64,000 nucleotides of DNA from Luzula sylvatica (lineage: Eukaryota > Streptophyta > Magnoliopsida > Poales > Juncaceae). The DNA lies in assembly GCA_946800325.1 (NCBI GenBank), contig OX326956.1, positions 16,533,167 to 16,597,166 on the forward strand, in the 5' to 3' direction. The number at the start of each line of letters is the position of its first letter. Position 1 is the stretch's first letter. The notes beneath the pieces were generated by a model that saw only the letters and a list, made by a program, of their open reading frames with translations, was not told where the DNA came from and made no database searches. The position numbers were made by a program, and so were the translations under genes. Of the stretch, positions 46,375 through 58,855 are shown piece by piece.

Positions 46375-46890
46375 ATACCTCAATTTAAGACTGTCAAATC
46401 TTTGATACACAATTTGTGTATGATACAAACAACTCAAACTAAACTTCATATCCAAAATAATTAAAATTAATTCATATAAACAATAATGGAAAACATAGAG
46501 TATTTAATATTCATGAATATTTATAAATTTATTCTTTTTAAGAAATAACAATGAAATTTGATGCATATTAAATAATTTTATGAAATTATTCGTATTTTAA
46601 CAGAAAAATTCTAATATTTGTTTTTTTTTTAAGAAAATAATATTAAAACCTTTGAAAAAAACATGCAACTATAAAATAATTTAATATAAAATAAGGAACA
46701 CATAAACGTTTACAAATAAACATAATCATAAAAACCAATGATTAATTCATGGTTCAAATTTTACCACATATCATAATATAATGGTTAAAATGATTGTGAT
46801 GATGTGTCACGAAGAGATTGCATGAAGATAAGTCTAAAATAAAAGGATTGGTAAATTGTTTTATTTTCATTCATGGTTTTCGCCATACTA
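46375..46890. other. AT-rich spacer before the satellite
   Basis: No gene or terminal repeat was recognised. Confidence 0.4.
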
Positions 46891-49490
46891 AAAATAGGAA
46901 AATTAATTTTTGGTTGGAGCTAGACTTCACTTTTTGCATTTTGCAGAATGTTTTGAAAAAATAGAATTTTGTTTGTGTTAGTCTTTTATTACGTAGTGTT
47001 TTCATGACATCATGCAAATTGAGTATTTTGCTCGTGTTCTACTTCAACTTTGACATTCTTTAGATAATAGGATAATTCATTTTTTTTGTAGGTGATAGAC
47101 TTCAGTTTTTGCGTTTATAAGAATTTATTGAAAAATAGATATTTTTTGTGTGTTAGTCTTCTGTTACATAGTATTTTTAGGAAAACATAAAAATTGAGTA
47201 TTATACTCGTGTTACACTTCAGTTTTGACATTTTTTAGAATATATGATAATGTATTTTTGGTAGGAGTTAGAATTCACTTTTTGCATTTTGAAGAATGTT
47301 TTGAATAAATAGAATTTTGTGTGTGTTAGTCTTCTATTACGGAGTATTTTCATGACAATATGAAAACTAAATATCGTGCTCCTGTTACAATTCAATTCCT
47401 AAGAAAATAGGATAATTGATTTTTTTTGTAGGTGTTATACTTCACTTTTTGAATTTAGAAGAATATTTTGAAAAAAAATAATTTTGTGTGTATTAGTGTT
47501 CGATTACAGATTATTTTCTCGACAACATGAAACTTGAGTATTTTGCACGTATTTCACCTCAATTTGGACATTCTTTAGAAAGAGGATAATTGATTCTTTT
47601 GTACGTGTTAGACTTCACTTTTTTTCATTTTTAAGAATTTTTCGAAAAAAAAGATTTTTTTTTCTGTGTGTTAGTCTTCTATTACGAAGTATTTTTAGGA
47701 CAACATAAAATTTCAGAATTTTGCTCGTGTGACACTTCATTTTTTACATTTATTGAGAAAATAGGATAATTGACTTTTTTTATGGTGTTAGACCTCACTT
47801 TTTACATTTTTATGATTTTTTTGAAAAAATAGAAATTAGTATGTTTTAATCTTCTATTACGGTGTATTATTAGGACAACATGCCAATTGAGTATTTTTGC
47901 TCGTGTTACACTTCCGTTTTGACATTTTTTAGAAATAGGATAATTGATTATTTTTTAAGGTGTTAGTCTTCTCTTTTTGCGTTTTTAACAAAATGTTTAA
48001 ATAAATAGAAATTTGTGTTTGTTAGTCTTCTATTACGAAGTATTTCACGACAACATGAAAATTGAGTATTTTGATTGTGTTATACTTTAATTTTGACATT
48101 TTTTAGAAAATATGTTAATTGATATTTTTGTAGGTGTTAGACTTCACTTTTTGTGTTTCTAAGAATTTTAAAAAAAATAAAAAATTTGTGTGTGTTAGTC
48201 TTCCATTACGAATTATTTTAAGGACAACAAGAATATTGAGTATTTAGCTCGTGTTACACTTCAATTTTGACATTTTTCAGAAAATAGAATAATTGATATT
48301 TTTGTTGGTGTTAGACTTCACTTTTTCAATTTTTATGATTTTTTTAATTTGTGTGTTTCAGTCTTCTATTATGAAGTATTTTGTGGACAACATGCAAGTG
48401 GAGTATCTTGCTCGTGTTACACTTTAATTTATACATTTTTAAGAAATTAGGATAACTGATTATGTTTTAAGTGTGAGACTTCACTTTTTGCGTTTTTAAG
48501 AATTTTTTAAAAAAATAGAAATTTGTGTGTGTTAGTCTTCCATTACAGAGTATTTTTCGGACAACATGAATATTGTGTATTTAGCTCGTGTTACACTTTA
48601 ATTTTGACATTTTTCAAAAAATAGGATAATTGATATTTTTGTAGGTGTTAGACTTCACATTTTGCATTTTTAAGAAATTTTAGAAAAACTAGAAATTTGT
48701 GTGTGTTTGTCTTCTATTACGGAGTATTTTGAGGACAACATGTGTAGCTGGAGTATCTTTCTCGTGTTACACTTAAATTTTAATATTTTTATAAAATTGG
48801 ATAATTGATTTTTCTGAAGGCATTAGACTTTACTTTTTGCATTTTTAAGAATTTTTTGAAAAATAGATATTTGTGTGTTAGTGTTCTATTACTGAGTATA
48901 TTCAGGAGAACATGAAAATTTAGTATTTTTCCCGTGTTACACTTATATTTTGATATTTTTTGGAAAATAGGATTATTGATTTTTTGTAGGAGTTAGACTT
49001 CACTTTTTGCATTTTGAAGAATGTTTTGAAAAATAGACTTTTTGTGTTAGTCTTCTTTTACGGAGTGTTTTCACGACATCTTGAAAGTTGAGTATTTTGC
49101 TCGTGGTGCACTATAATTTTGACATTTTTTAGAAAATAAGACAATTGATTTTTTATTGTAGATGTTAGACTTAAATTTTTGCATTTTTAAGATTTCTTTG
49201 AAAAAATAGAAATCTGTGTGTGTTAGTCTTCTATTAAAGATTATATTCAGGACAACATGCAAGTTGAGTATTTTGCTCGTGTTACAATACATTTTTTTCA
49301 TTTTTCAGAAAATATGATAATTGATTTTTTGTAGGTAGACTTCAATTTTTACATTTTTAAGAGTTTGTTGAAAAAATAGATTTTGTGTGTTTTAATCTTT
49401 ATTTGCATTGGATTTTTGGGACAACATGAAAATTTAGTGTTTTGGTCGTGTTACATAATGTTTTTTATTTTTTCATATATTTATCTTTTT
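46890..49490. repeat. Satellite array, about 172-bp monomer, about 15 copies
   Basis: The box GTTAGTCTTCTATTAC recurs near 46981, 47156, 47329, 47496, 47674, 47849, 48025, 48198, 48361, 48535, 48709, 48881, 49050, 49226 and 49395. The mean spacing is 172 bp (range about 163-178). Other boxes keep the same order in each monomer: GCTCGTGTTACACTTCAATT, TTGACATTTTTTAGAAAATA, GGTGTTAGACTTCACTTTTT. Monomers are diverged and AT-rich. No gene overlaps. Confidence 0.95.
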
Positions 49491-49568
49491 TAAATAATTG
49501 TGACTAGTTCTTACAGGTTTTATTTTCAGAATATATTTAGAAAATATCAAAAATAGCCTGGCAAAATG

Positions 49569-50646
49569 TGAAGGAAATACAGTTTCAGGATCAACCGTAA
49601 AAATGTACACAAGGATAAATGAATGTAAGCGTACATTCGTGGTCATATCTTTCAGTAGGAAAATCCAATTTGAATGGTTCAAATTGGGTTAGATAGATAA
49701 TAAGATTATCTACGACCTTCATGTAGAAATATATTTCATATGAACGAAGTATCAGTGTCGTTTCTATGAAATACCGAAAGGATGCAACAGTATGGCATAC
49801 AGTTAGTAAAACAGTCATAACTTTTGGATAAGAACTCCAATTGGGCCATGCCAAATTGAGTCGTGTAGATAATAAGATTATCTACAACTTTCGTGTTGGT
49901 TTATTTTCTGTCAGAGGAATTTAACAATTTCGTATGGACAGAATACTTGACAGATTCATGCAACTTTCTGTGTGAAAGAGTGTATATTGGATATACATAT
50001 CTTTTGGCCAATCATAATCCTATGTGATATAAATATGATGTTTCTCTCTCTCTCTCTCTGGTCAATCCAGATGTGAATTCATTCAGAATATTCAGAATAT
50101 TCCAGAAATATTGAGAGACATCTTTCTATTGAGTGAAAGGGTGTAAAGAGAGAGAACCGAGAAAAACAGTTTTTTCGGAGAAGAGAATCAATCGATCGAG
50201 CAAGTTCGCCGGTGCTTCGTCTAGACAGTTGCACCCGCGACCGACGTCTTACGAGTCAAGGTGGATACACGTAGAGGAGCAACATCTGGGGCTCTTTCGG
50301 TTGTGATCGATTCGGAGGAACGAAATCTGCCGGAGACGGAAACGAGCGAATCGAGTAACGGGCTGTGGAAGCATGCGGGCATGGAACGCACGAAGACAAC
50401 CCGAGGCATGTCAAGACGGTGGGAGACGTGCGGTATGGGACGTACGGGCTAGTCATCAACGTGACACCGAAGGAAGAGAAGGATGCGAGCGATCAACCCG
50501 TCGTGCGTGATCAATTTCACGCTGGTAATATCATCTATCCTACTTTGCATCGTACCCTCGAAGTCATGGCGTGATCTTGAATTTAGGGAACCGGACCGGA
50601 CCTTCATATCCGCTGCGCGGGCCCGGGGTCGGGCGAATTCCCAACA
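49569..50646 (+). mobile_element. Solo LTR 3 (same family as LTR 1)
   Basis: 1078 bp, exactly the length of LTR 1, with TGAAGG...CCAACA ends and a perfect 5-bp duplication, AAATG (49564-49568 and 50647-50651). A (CT)n tract lies at 50044-50059. It sits in the sequence upstream of the first recognisable SEX4-like exon. Confidence 0.93.
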
Positions 50647-50856
50647 AAATGGGAATACCATGAATACCCTACAAAATCTGAGAAATATCATCAATATGCT
50701 CCTCTCCTATTTTTCAAAGAGATTCCTAAACTATCCCTCTTTCGTACCTAATAAACGTATAAATAAAGGGGGCTGAATGAAAAGGTATTTTTGGGCATAC
50801 ATGACATATCCTATAATTTGTTAGGGTATTTATGATATTTCCTATTTTTTTCTCAG

Positions 50857-51972
50857 ACCCGACTCGGTGTCGACAAGCTCCGCAAGACTGGCGAAAAAAC
50901 TGTCTTTTGCTTGCAGAAAGATCCTGACTTAGAGTACTTTTTCTATTTTTATTTATTTTATTTTATATAATTATTTACTTCAATCTAGTATTTAATATCC
51001 ATTATGGGACAGTGTGAAATTTCAGGTATTTTGGTGTTGATATTATATTGGTGTCATTCTGCAATATGCTTCTCAATGTGAAGATATCGAGCATTGTCGT
51101 GCCGAAATAGGTACGCACTAATTTTTTTTCTCAAAAATACTTAATTTAAAAATTTATTGAATTATTATTATTATTTTTTTTGAAAAGATTTCGATGCGTT
51201 CGATTTGAGAAAGAGACTACCGTCAGTGGTAAGCGAATTGCACGAGCTCGTGAAACTTAACGGTGGCGACTGGCGTCACTTACATCCATTGTACAGCTGG
51301 TCTCGGAAGAGCTCATGCCACTGCAGTAATATTCAATATTTTTTATTTTTATTTTTTAATAGAAAAGTATTATAATAATTTAGATTTGTAGGTAGCGGTT
51401 TATGTTTTGGATTCTCGGTTACAGGCTTAACGAAGCTTATAAGCAACTACGGGTAGTATATGCTTGAAAAATATTAATATTATAATATTTAATTTGCAAC
51501 GATCCAATATTAATACATTATTCCTGCTAATATATTGTTAGAGCAAGAGATCTTGTTTTCCAAAGATGGAAGCCACTAAAACAGCAACTAGCCATATGGC
51601 AAGTGCTATAATTCTTTAATTATCATGAAAATTTCAATAAAGAACAAATAAATAGATACAATTTATATAAGGGTGATACTATTGCAAGAGCTAACGTGAC
51701 TAAATAAATAGCAATTTAAATTTTTTGATCACAAATGACTTTTATACCCCCTGTTTATTTTGCTTGCTACTTATTACACTCATATATTAATATTTATCTT
51801 CTCTCAATCATGAAAAAAATATCTTTTTTGAAATATTATGAAGAATAAAATATAATAAATATTGAAATAAAAATAAGTCAAATTATTCATACATTATGTT
51901 TCTTATCTTAATGAAGTCCGTGATTTTACTTCATTTAGAAAATTATATTTAATCATCGAATATGTAAAAAAT

Positions 51973-52016
<44 letters not shown>

Positions 52017-52304
52017 TTTTTCAATTCCAATATATATTTATGGAAGATAATTGCACTAATTGATAATTGCAATAAATATAAATCATCATCGATATGGATT
52101 TAATTGTCATTTGATAAAAGAAAATTTAAATTGCTCTTAACTAAGCCAAGTTAGCTCTTGCAATAACGTCATTCTTTATATATATATATATTTTTTTTGT
52201 AATTATCTAGCTAACAAGTTTAAGCTAGAGTACAGTCGAGCTTACATGGCAAGGTAAAAATTGCTCACCAGTAGAAATGTCTGGATTAGACATTGGTTGG
52301 GGAG
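50857..52304 (+). pseudogene. SEX4: SEX4-like phosphoglucan phosphatase pseudogene (middle exons)
   Basis: Six exon relics with introns occur in the parental order. 50857-50937: [20 protein letters not shown]. 51026-51110: YFGVDI, then in another frame ILQYASQCEDIEHCRAEI. 51188-51325: DFDAFDLRKRLPSVVSELHE, then HCTAGLGRAHATA in a shifted frame. 51392-51452: MFWILGYRLNEAYKQL after a 2-base loss. 51542-51598: SKRSCFPKMEATKTATSH. 52211-52304: VELTWQGKNCSPVEMSGLDI, the start of the CBM48 module. The dual-specificity active site HCX5R is still readable, but several frameshifts and a TAG codon block translation. The chloroplast transit peptide and N-terminal exons and the rest of the CBM are absent. 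The intact protein dephosphorylates starch glucans. One intron carries a (TTA)n microsatellite. Confidence 0.88.
51974..52013. repeat. (TTA)n microsatellite
   Basis: About 13 uninterrupted ATT units lie in the last intron of the SEX4 pseudogene. Confidence 0.9.
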
Positions 52305-52364
52305 GTAATTTTCAAAAACAACCCTATATTTAGTTAAAATAATAAAATATGACAGTTATCTTTT

Positions 52365-53127
52365 AGGGGAGTTTTTCAAAAACTCCCAACGTTTTTGGAA
52401 ATTATGAAAAAACCCCTATTTTTTTAGATTTCCCTAAAAAACCTCCTATATTTGTGGCTTTCTCCAAAACCCCCTAACATTTTTAAATTTCTTCAAAAAC
52501 CCCCTACCATTTTGTTATGATTTTGAAGATTACCATTATACCCTTCCCCATAATTTTATTTTATAAATATCCATAATTTAATAAATAATAAATATATATT
52601 AAAATACAAAAAATAAAAAATAAATAGATATTAAAATATTATAATAAATAATAAATAGATATTAAAATATTATTATAAATAATACATAGATATTAAAATA
52701 TTATAATAAATAATACATAGATATTAAAATACTAATAATTGTTGAAAATAACATTTTAATATCAATATATTATTTATTATAATATTTTAATATGCATGTA
52801 TTATTTATTATAATATTTTAATATTATGTATTATTTATTTTTTAACATTTTTTTTATTTTTTTATAATAGTTTAATATCTATCTATTATTTATTAATTTA
52901 TAAAGATTTATAAAATGAAATTATGGGGGTATAATAGTCATTTTTAAAACATAACAAAAAGATAGGGGATTTTTTAGGAAATTTAAAAAAGTTAGGGAGT
53001 TTTTGGAAGAAACAAAAAATATAGTGGGTTTTTGAGGGAATCCAAAAAAGATAGGGGATTTTCTAGAAACACAGGAGATTTTTCATAATTTGTAGAAAAG
53101 TTTGGGGGGGTTTTGAAGAATTCCCCT
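52365..53127. mobile_element. Long-inverted-repeat element (foldback MITE)
   Basis: 763 bp in which the left half (AGGGGAGTTTTTCAAAAACT, CCCC-rich intervals, ATTATACCC) is mirrored by the right half (GGGTATAATAGTC, TTAGGGAGTTTTTGG, GAATTCCCCT). The centre, near 52745, is TAATATTTTA repeats. It is flanked by ATCTTTT on both sides (52358-52364 and 53128-53134). There is no coding capacity. Confidence 0.8.
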
Positions 53128-53134
53128 ATCTTTT

Positions 53135-55440
53135 ATTATCCACAGAAAAAACCTTTTAAAATTGAAAAAAAACTCACTTTTGCCCCCCAAACTGTTCACA
53201 GAAGTGCAATTTGCCTCCCGTACTATAATTTGCTCATTTTTGCTCCTCAAACTCTTCGTTTTGCTCAATTTTAACCCTTCCATCAGTTAAGTGTCCAGTC
53301 ATCGGTTAAGTGCTGACGTGGCACGTTGACGTGGCAATGAGGTGGCAAATATATTATTTTTAAATTGAGTATCCAATAAGAATTAAATTAAACCCAATAA
53401 CCCAATAACCCTTCTCTCTCAAATCCCTCCCTCTCTCACAGTAGCCATTTCTCCTCACGCCTCCCCTCTCTCTCTCGAAGCTCACCTCACGACCCCACTG
53501 GCACCTCACGAAGCTCTCTCACGAAGCTCTCCTCACTAAGTTCTCCTCTCACGAAAGTAAGATTTCAGAAAAATTAGGGTTTTTTTTCCGCAAATTAGGG
53601 CTAATTTTAGCGATTTTAAGCAATTTTCAGATATTTAGGGTTTTTTTAAGCAAATTTTCAGCAAATTAGGGCTAATTTGAGCAATTTTAAGCAAATTTCA
53701 GAAACAGCTTGTTTGATGACAGCTTTTCAAGGGAATATAACCAAGAAGCGGATCATTCTGTTCTATCGACTCTGATGATAAAATTGAAATAGGGTGGAAT
53801 GCATAGAAGTTGAGTTACAGATACAACACATACAACTTGTTTGATGAAATGCATATAAGAAACTATATTGAAACCAATATGAAATTTGGGGCCGTTAGGA
53901 TTTAGGAACTATTCGACTACTTGTAAGGTAAAATAATGATTTGATTTAATTCTAAAATATTTGACATTTTTAATTGATTTGTGTGATAATGATCCATCAT
54001 TTTTATATTATGAATTATATTAATTTGGGTTTAATTGTATGACGAATGATATTTGATGTTTTGACTTTTATGTTATTAATTTACATTGTTAAATTATATT
54101 ATATTGGATGTTTATTTGTGTTATGAATTATATTTGCCATTTGATTGTGTGATGGATTTTAATGGCATTTAGTGTCATTGGTAATGTATGACTAATGAAA
54201 ATGGATGCGATGACTGATGTTAATTTATAACCATTGAACTATTCAATCCATACCAATTTACGTTTCGACCATCTAAATTTGAATCAGACATAAATACATC
54301 ATTCATTTCTCTCACACAAATACAAAATAAAATCTGATTCGCGGCCCTAATTCATGCTATCTAAATTTAAGATTGTTTACTGAGAAATCCATGCTATTCA
54401 AGTAAGCCTTTCAGAATAGCTTCACTTTAAATTCGCGGTTGGCGCGTCAGGTCAATGTTGAAACTCGACCGGCCACCCATTTTCAAGAGGTAAATCTCAA
54501 TTTGTTTTGCCGGGTCAACCGAAAGCAAGGTCAGAATCAGACTTTATTCAAACAACTCATTCGAGAATCGGCGACATATACACCTACACTCTCGAGCCTG
54601 TAATCATTAATAAAAAGTGAGAATGTACTTCTAATTTAGTCATGAATTTGAGTACAAATTACAAAATCATATTAATTTTAAGATAGTTTCTTATATGCAT
54701 TTCATCAAATAGTTTTAGGCGTTATTTTCCAACAAAAATTGCTTCAAAATTGTGTACATACTGAGACAATCTTGAATTCCATTTAATTTTAATTTTATCA
54801 TCAGACTTTCCTTTAAAGAAGCAGTCTTTTGCAAATTTTCCAATGAGAACCCCTGAATTTTGATAACAGGAGTATCTAATATGGAGTCTTTTCTAGGTAC
54901 TAGTTTTGAGTTATTAAGAGAAGTTGAATTTGACTTGTCTATCTGAGAGTGCTAGATTATACTCGGATAAGTAATTTTTTAAAAATTCCTCTCCAGAAAA
55001 AGTAATTTCACAAATATCTCAAGATAATCCTCGTCTCAGTCTACAATAATAGAAATAAGGCTAGAAGATAGTGTAGATCTTACTAATTTTTACTAATTTA
55101 TTGGGTAATTAGGTAAATTCAGTGGAGGTAATAGAGAGTACCGTTGTCATTGGTGAAACTCAGTTCCAGAGAAGATTGCTTCATCATACAACACTTAGAT
55201 AGAGAAAGTCGCTTGCATTGTGAGAGAGAAACAGCGAAAGAGAGTCGATCGCGTTGCAGAGAACATCTGGGTCCGTAGTGGAGAGAAGATCGCATTCAGA
55301 GAGAGAGAAAGAGAGCTAATCACAGTAGATATAAAATCTCTGTTTCAGAGGAGAATTCTGCCACACGAGATTTCATTCCCTTGAAAGAGTTGATAGCCGG
55401 TTTGGGGGAGGTACGCTCAGGAGTCGGGAGAAACCATTTG
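53135..55440. other. Transposon-derived intergenic DNA without a recognised gene
   Basis: 53165-53345 (TTTTGCCCCCCAAACTGTTC, GACGTGGCACGTTGACGTGG) looks like the end of a Mutator-like or MITE family. A CT-rich leader with repeats of TCACGAAGCTCTC (53403-53558) is followed by a GTAAG donor and by repeats of AATTTTAAGCAAATTTCAG. One 54-codon open stretch (54426-54600, ...RPATHFQEVNLNLFCRVN) has no homology I know. Confidence 0.35.
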
Positions 55441-55569
55441 TATGCTACGGTTGTAGACGAGAGTGAAGAAGATGGGAAACGGAAGTGATTAAAAAAGAAA
55501 CGGAGCGTTAGCGTGTAAGATCTAATAAATACAACACTAATCTTAAGATTGATCGAACGGTCAAAAAAG

Positions 55570-55616
55570 TGTGAGCACCAACCTATTTGGTGCTTTTAAA
55601 AGCACCATAGCCCATA
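55570..55616 (-). mobile_element. Second, inverted terminus of the MULE family
   Basis: GTGAGCACCAAC...AGCACCATAGCCCATA mirrors the start of the next element across a (TA)n run. It contains an internal hairpin (GGTGCTTTTAAAAGCACC). Confidence 0.6.
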
Positions 55617-55640
55617 TATATATATATATATATATATATA
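55614..55640. repeat. (TA)n microsatellite at the centre of an inverted pair of transposon ends
   Basis: About 13 TA units lie between GCCCA and TGGGC. Confidence 0.85.
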
Positions 55641-58065
55641 TGGGCTGTTGGTGCTCACAATTTTTTAACCGTTCGATACACATGGAGATTTGAGCGTGAT
55701 AGATTACATTTATGCTCTTTAACGATCCGTTGATATTAATTTTCTCCGTTATATTTGGTCTCCGTCCCTTTTCCCCCTTTGACTTTCTTTTCTTTCAATA
55801 CTTCTCTATCAGATCTACTCTATAATGGAGAGATGGAGATATGAACCTCCCTGAACTCTTTCGATCAATTTTCTCTCGCTCTCATGGAGGTGAATTTTCC
55901 GCAATCCTGCTCTCTAGTCAAGGAATCCTCTTCTGAGTGCGAGGAGGTTAGGTGAGATTTTCTCTTGGTCGATTGACTCACTCCAGTCTCAGCACAATCT
56001 TTGTATTGCGAACTCTCCCTCTCTTCTTTGGTGCAATTTACTTTTTCTCCTGGTGCCGTAAAGCAGTCTTCTCCGGGTTTGGTTTTCTCTGTGAAAAAAG
56101 GTACCCCTGATTTAACTAATTTGTAATAATTACTCAAAAAATAGAAGAAATGACATTAAATATATGTCTTACTTTCACTTATGTACGTTGAGGCACAAAT
56201 TCAGCATTATACCAAAGTACATCACTTCTAATCTTTGAGTAGCACTGCCCCACATTGAATTTAGTATTCTAACAAAACATGTATTTATTTAACCATGACT
56301 TTTACATCACGAATATTTTTTAATTCCTAATTGTCCATATTTTGCAGATGATTTAGCAAATTGGATTTGTATGAGGACCTTTTCGCATAATCTTCAAATC
56401 TGAAAACGGGCAAATGAGGTGCGCCATTGTAATATATGCAGTTCTACCTTGAACTCTCACAGTGATATTTAAGCAGCCAACATTGACTAGTACCTAAACA
56501 TGCATGACTGGTACAATCATCGACTAGCACCTAATAAACTGGCATGACTGGTACGAACATCGAGTGGTAGTCTGGTACCTAAACTGGCATCTCTGTACGA
56601 ACATCGGCCGGTGCCACAATGGTTTGGGGCTGGTTAGTTATACGATTTGGTTTACAATTATAATCAGTCGAGATGAAATGGATTGTATTATAAGGGTTAT
56701 GGTTGTGGTTAGAGAGTTTAGAGATTGCGTAACTTTGTTGAGATAGATAATTGAGATTGTAACGTTGTAGTGATGGATAATTGGGATGCAATACATATGA
56801 ACTTTAATGGCACCAATATATTGGGTTGGTACCAGTGTTATATTTGAAAATGAAAAACGAATTGTATATGGACATAAATATTGGATAGTGCCAAGTACAT
56901 TATACATGAATTATACCAATAAAACTAAAATTACAAAATAGAAGTCCATGAAATTTTAAAATATGAAAATAATCCTTGAATTACAATTTCATTCATATAA
57001 TATCATTTTATTCATTTTGCTTCTATTGATCATGTAGGCCACAATCAAGTAGTTGATAGAGTCGAGGCCCGGATTGAACAGAGGCTCGAGACCGGAGCAT
57101 TGTCGATAATTTGTGTGAAATTGTGACCTCTAAGTCGAGTGAAGGCCCTGGGAATCCACCAACAGATCAATGTTTATGCCCGAAACAAATAGTCTCAAAG
57201 ATCAATGTCAAAATAATTATCCTATAAAATATACAAATTACTTCGTGGTCATCTATTTAATTTCAACCTTTCTTTTGCTTAACTGGGATAAATAAAAAAC
57301 AACACTCACGAATTTGATCTAAACAATTAAGGAATTAGGGACATGCAAATCTATGTACATAGGGCTGAAATGTGTACCATATATTGGTATTGAAATCGAT
57401 TCTGGTCAAATTTAGGTACGGTGCTTGATCCTGCGATGAGAGGTTTATGAATTTGCTTCCTTCGTTTTAATCTAGTGATTTCTGAGTTTTAAATTGTATC
57501 GACCTAATAAGGGGAAATTGAAATTAGAATTGATATAATGGACGAAATATTGATATCGATTGACTATAGAAACTGGATTTTTCAACCAAATTGGGGTGAT
57601 TACAGCACGGGGAGAAATAGTCTCCGCCTACACCTTGCTTAATCGAGCGAGATTCTTCAAGGCGGCTCCACAGCTGCTTGCTACCAGCAAGAAACTCACC
57701 TAACCTACTTACACTCGAAAAAGAAATCCTTGACTAGAGAGCAGCCCATCTCGTGAGAGAAAATTGATCGTTGGAGAGTTCATCTCCATTCTCCATGAGA
57801 GCAAGAGAAAATTGATCAATAAAGTTCATGGAGGTTCATCTCTCCTCTCCATTAAAGTGTGCATCTGAGAGAGAAGTATTGAAAGAAACCAAGTCATAAT
57901 AAAGAGGGAAAAGGAACAGAGAGAAAGGGTAACGGAGAAAATTAATATCAACGGATCGTTAAGTGCATAAATGTAATCTATCACGCTCAAATCTCCGTAC
58001 GTATCAAACGGTTAAAAAAATGTGAGCACCAACACCTTTGATGTTCCTAAAAGCATCATAGCCCA
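55641..58065. mobile_element. Pack-MULE-like element with inverted repeats of about 260 bp
   Basis: The left end (TGGGCTGTTGGTGCTCACAA, AACCGTTCGATAC, GGAGATTTGAGCGTGATAGA, ACGATCCGTTGATATTAATT) is mirrored by the right end (57770-58065) with good identity through CAATACTTCTCT. The right end has an extra hairpin of about 25 bp. The interior holds a minus-strand open frame (56137-55865, 90 codons), two short coding-looking stretches (57037-57130, GHNQVVDRVEARIEQRLE; 57625-57711, YTLLNRARFFKAAPQLL) and GGTAC repeats (56480-56615). The parents of these pieces were not recognised. Confidence 0.75.
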
Positions 58066-58070
58066 TGTCA

Positions 58071-58122
<52 letters not shown>
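58071..58122. repeat. (CT)n(AT)n compound microsatellite
   Basis: A CT run immediately continues into an AT run, just outside the right end of the MULE. Confidence 0.9.
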
Positions 58123-58126
<4 letters not shown>

Positions 58127-58855
58127 GAGACTAAATTACTTAATTAACTATAAATATTTTGTACTTAATGTTTTTGCATCATTGAATTTGAATTGAGATT
58201 TGTATTTTTTCATAATTATCATAAAATTTTGTACACATTATTGAATACACAAATTTCAATTCAAATTCGATGGTAAAAAATCATTAAGTACCAAAATATT
58301 GATACTTAATTAAATAATTTAGCCTCTTATATGTTTTTAATTATTACATTTGTTATCTAAAAAAAATATATAAATTATTATCTCAAGAAAAAATTGGGAC
58401 ATACCGATCTTGGTTTTGAATCGGAACCTACCCATTCCACCCATTCCATTAAGATCTCGCTTGAAGTATTGCTCCTTGCAATCCAGCCACGAGAGTGCAC
58501 AAAAAAAAACAATACATATAGGAAAATGTTACATAGAATCCAAGGTAAAAATTCATAGAAAATTCAAGGTAAAAATTCGTGAGATTATATGTCTCGTGCA
58601 TTTGTAAACAGTAAACACACAGGATAAACATATGTCCAGTTTGGTATAAATGGAAATAGTATCGCTGAACAAATGTCAAGCTCCATTGAACAAATGTTCA
58701 GTTTGGTATAAACGGAACCTGGAGGGGGCTAACCCCCCCCCCCCTTCCCAAAACCCACACATGGAATCGTAAACGCGATGAGTATGCAGCGTAAGTTTGG
58801 TTTAAAAAACATAAGATCTTAATTTGTACAAAGTTATTGTTGCTTTGGTAGTAGT
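58123..58855. other. AT-rich intergenic DNA
   Basis: No gene recognised. An imperfect inverted pair (TACTTAATGTTTTTGCATCATT and its complement around 58165-58300) suggests a small MITE relic. A C run of 10-12 bases lies at 58733-58744. Confidence 0.4.

Noticed and set aside
46890..49490. Possible coding repeats in the 172-bp array
   Set aside because: Stops occur in all frames of each monomer. The structure is satellite DNA.
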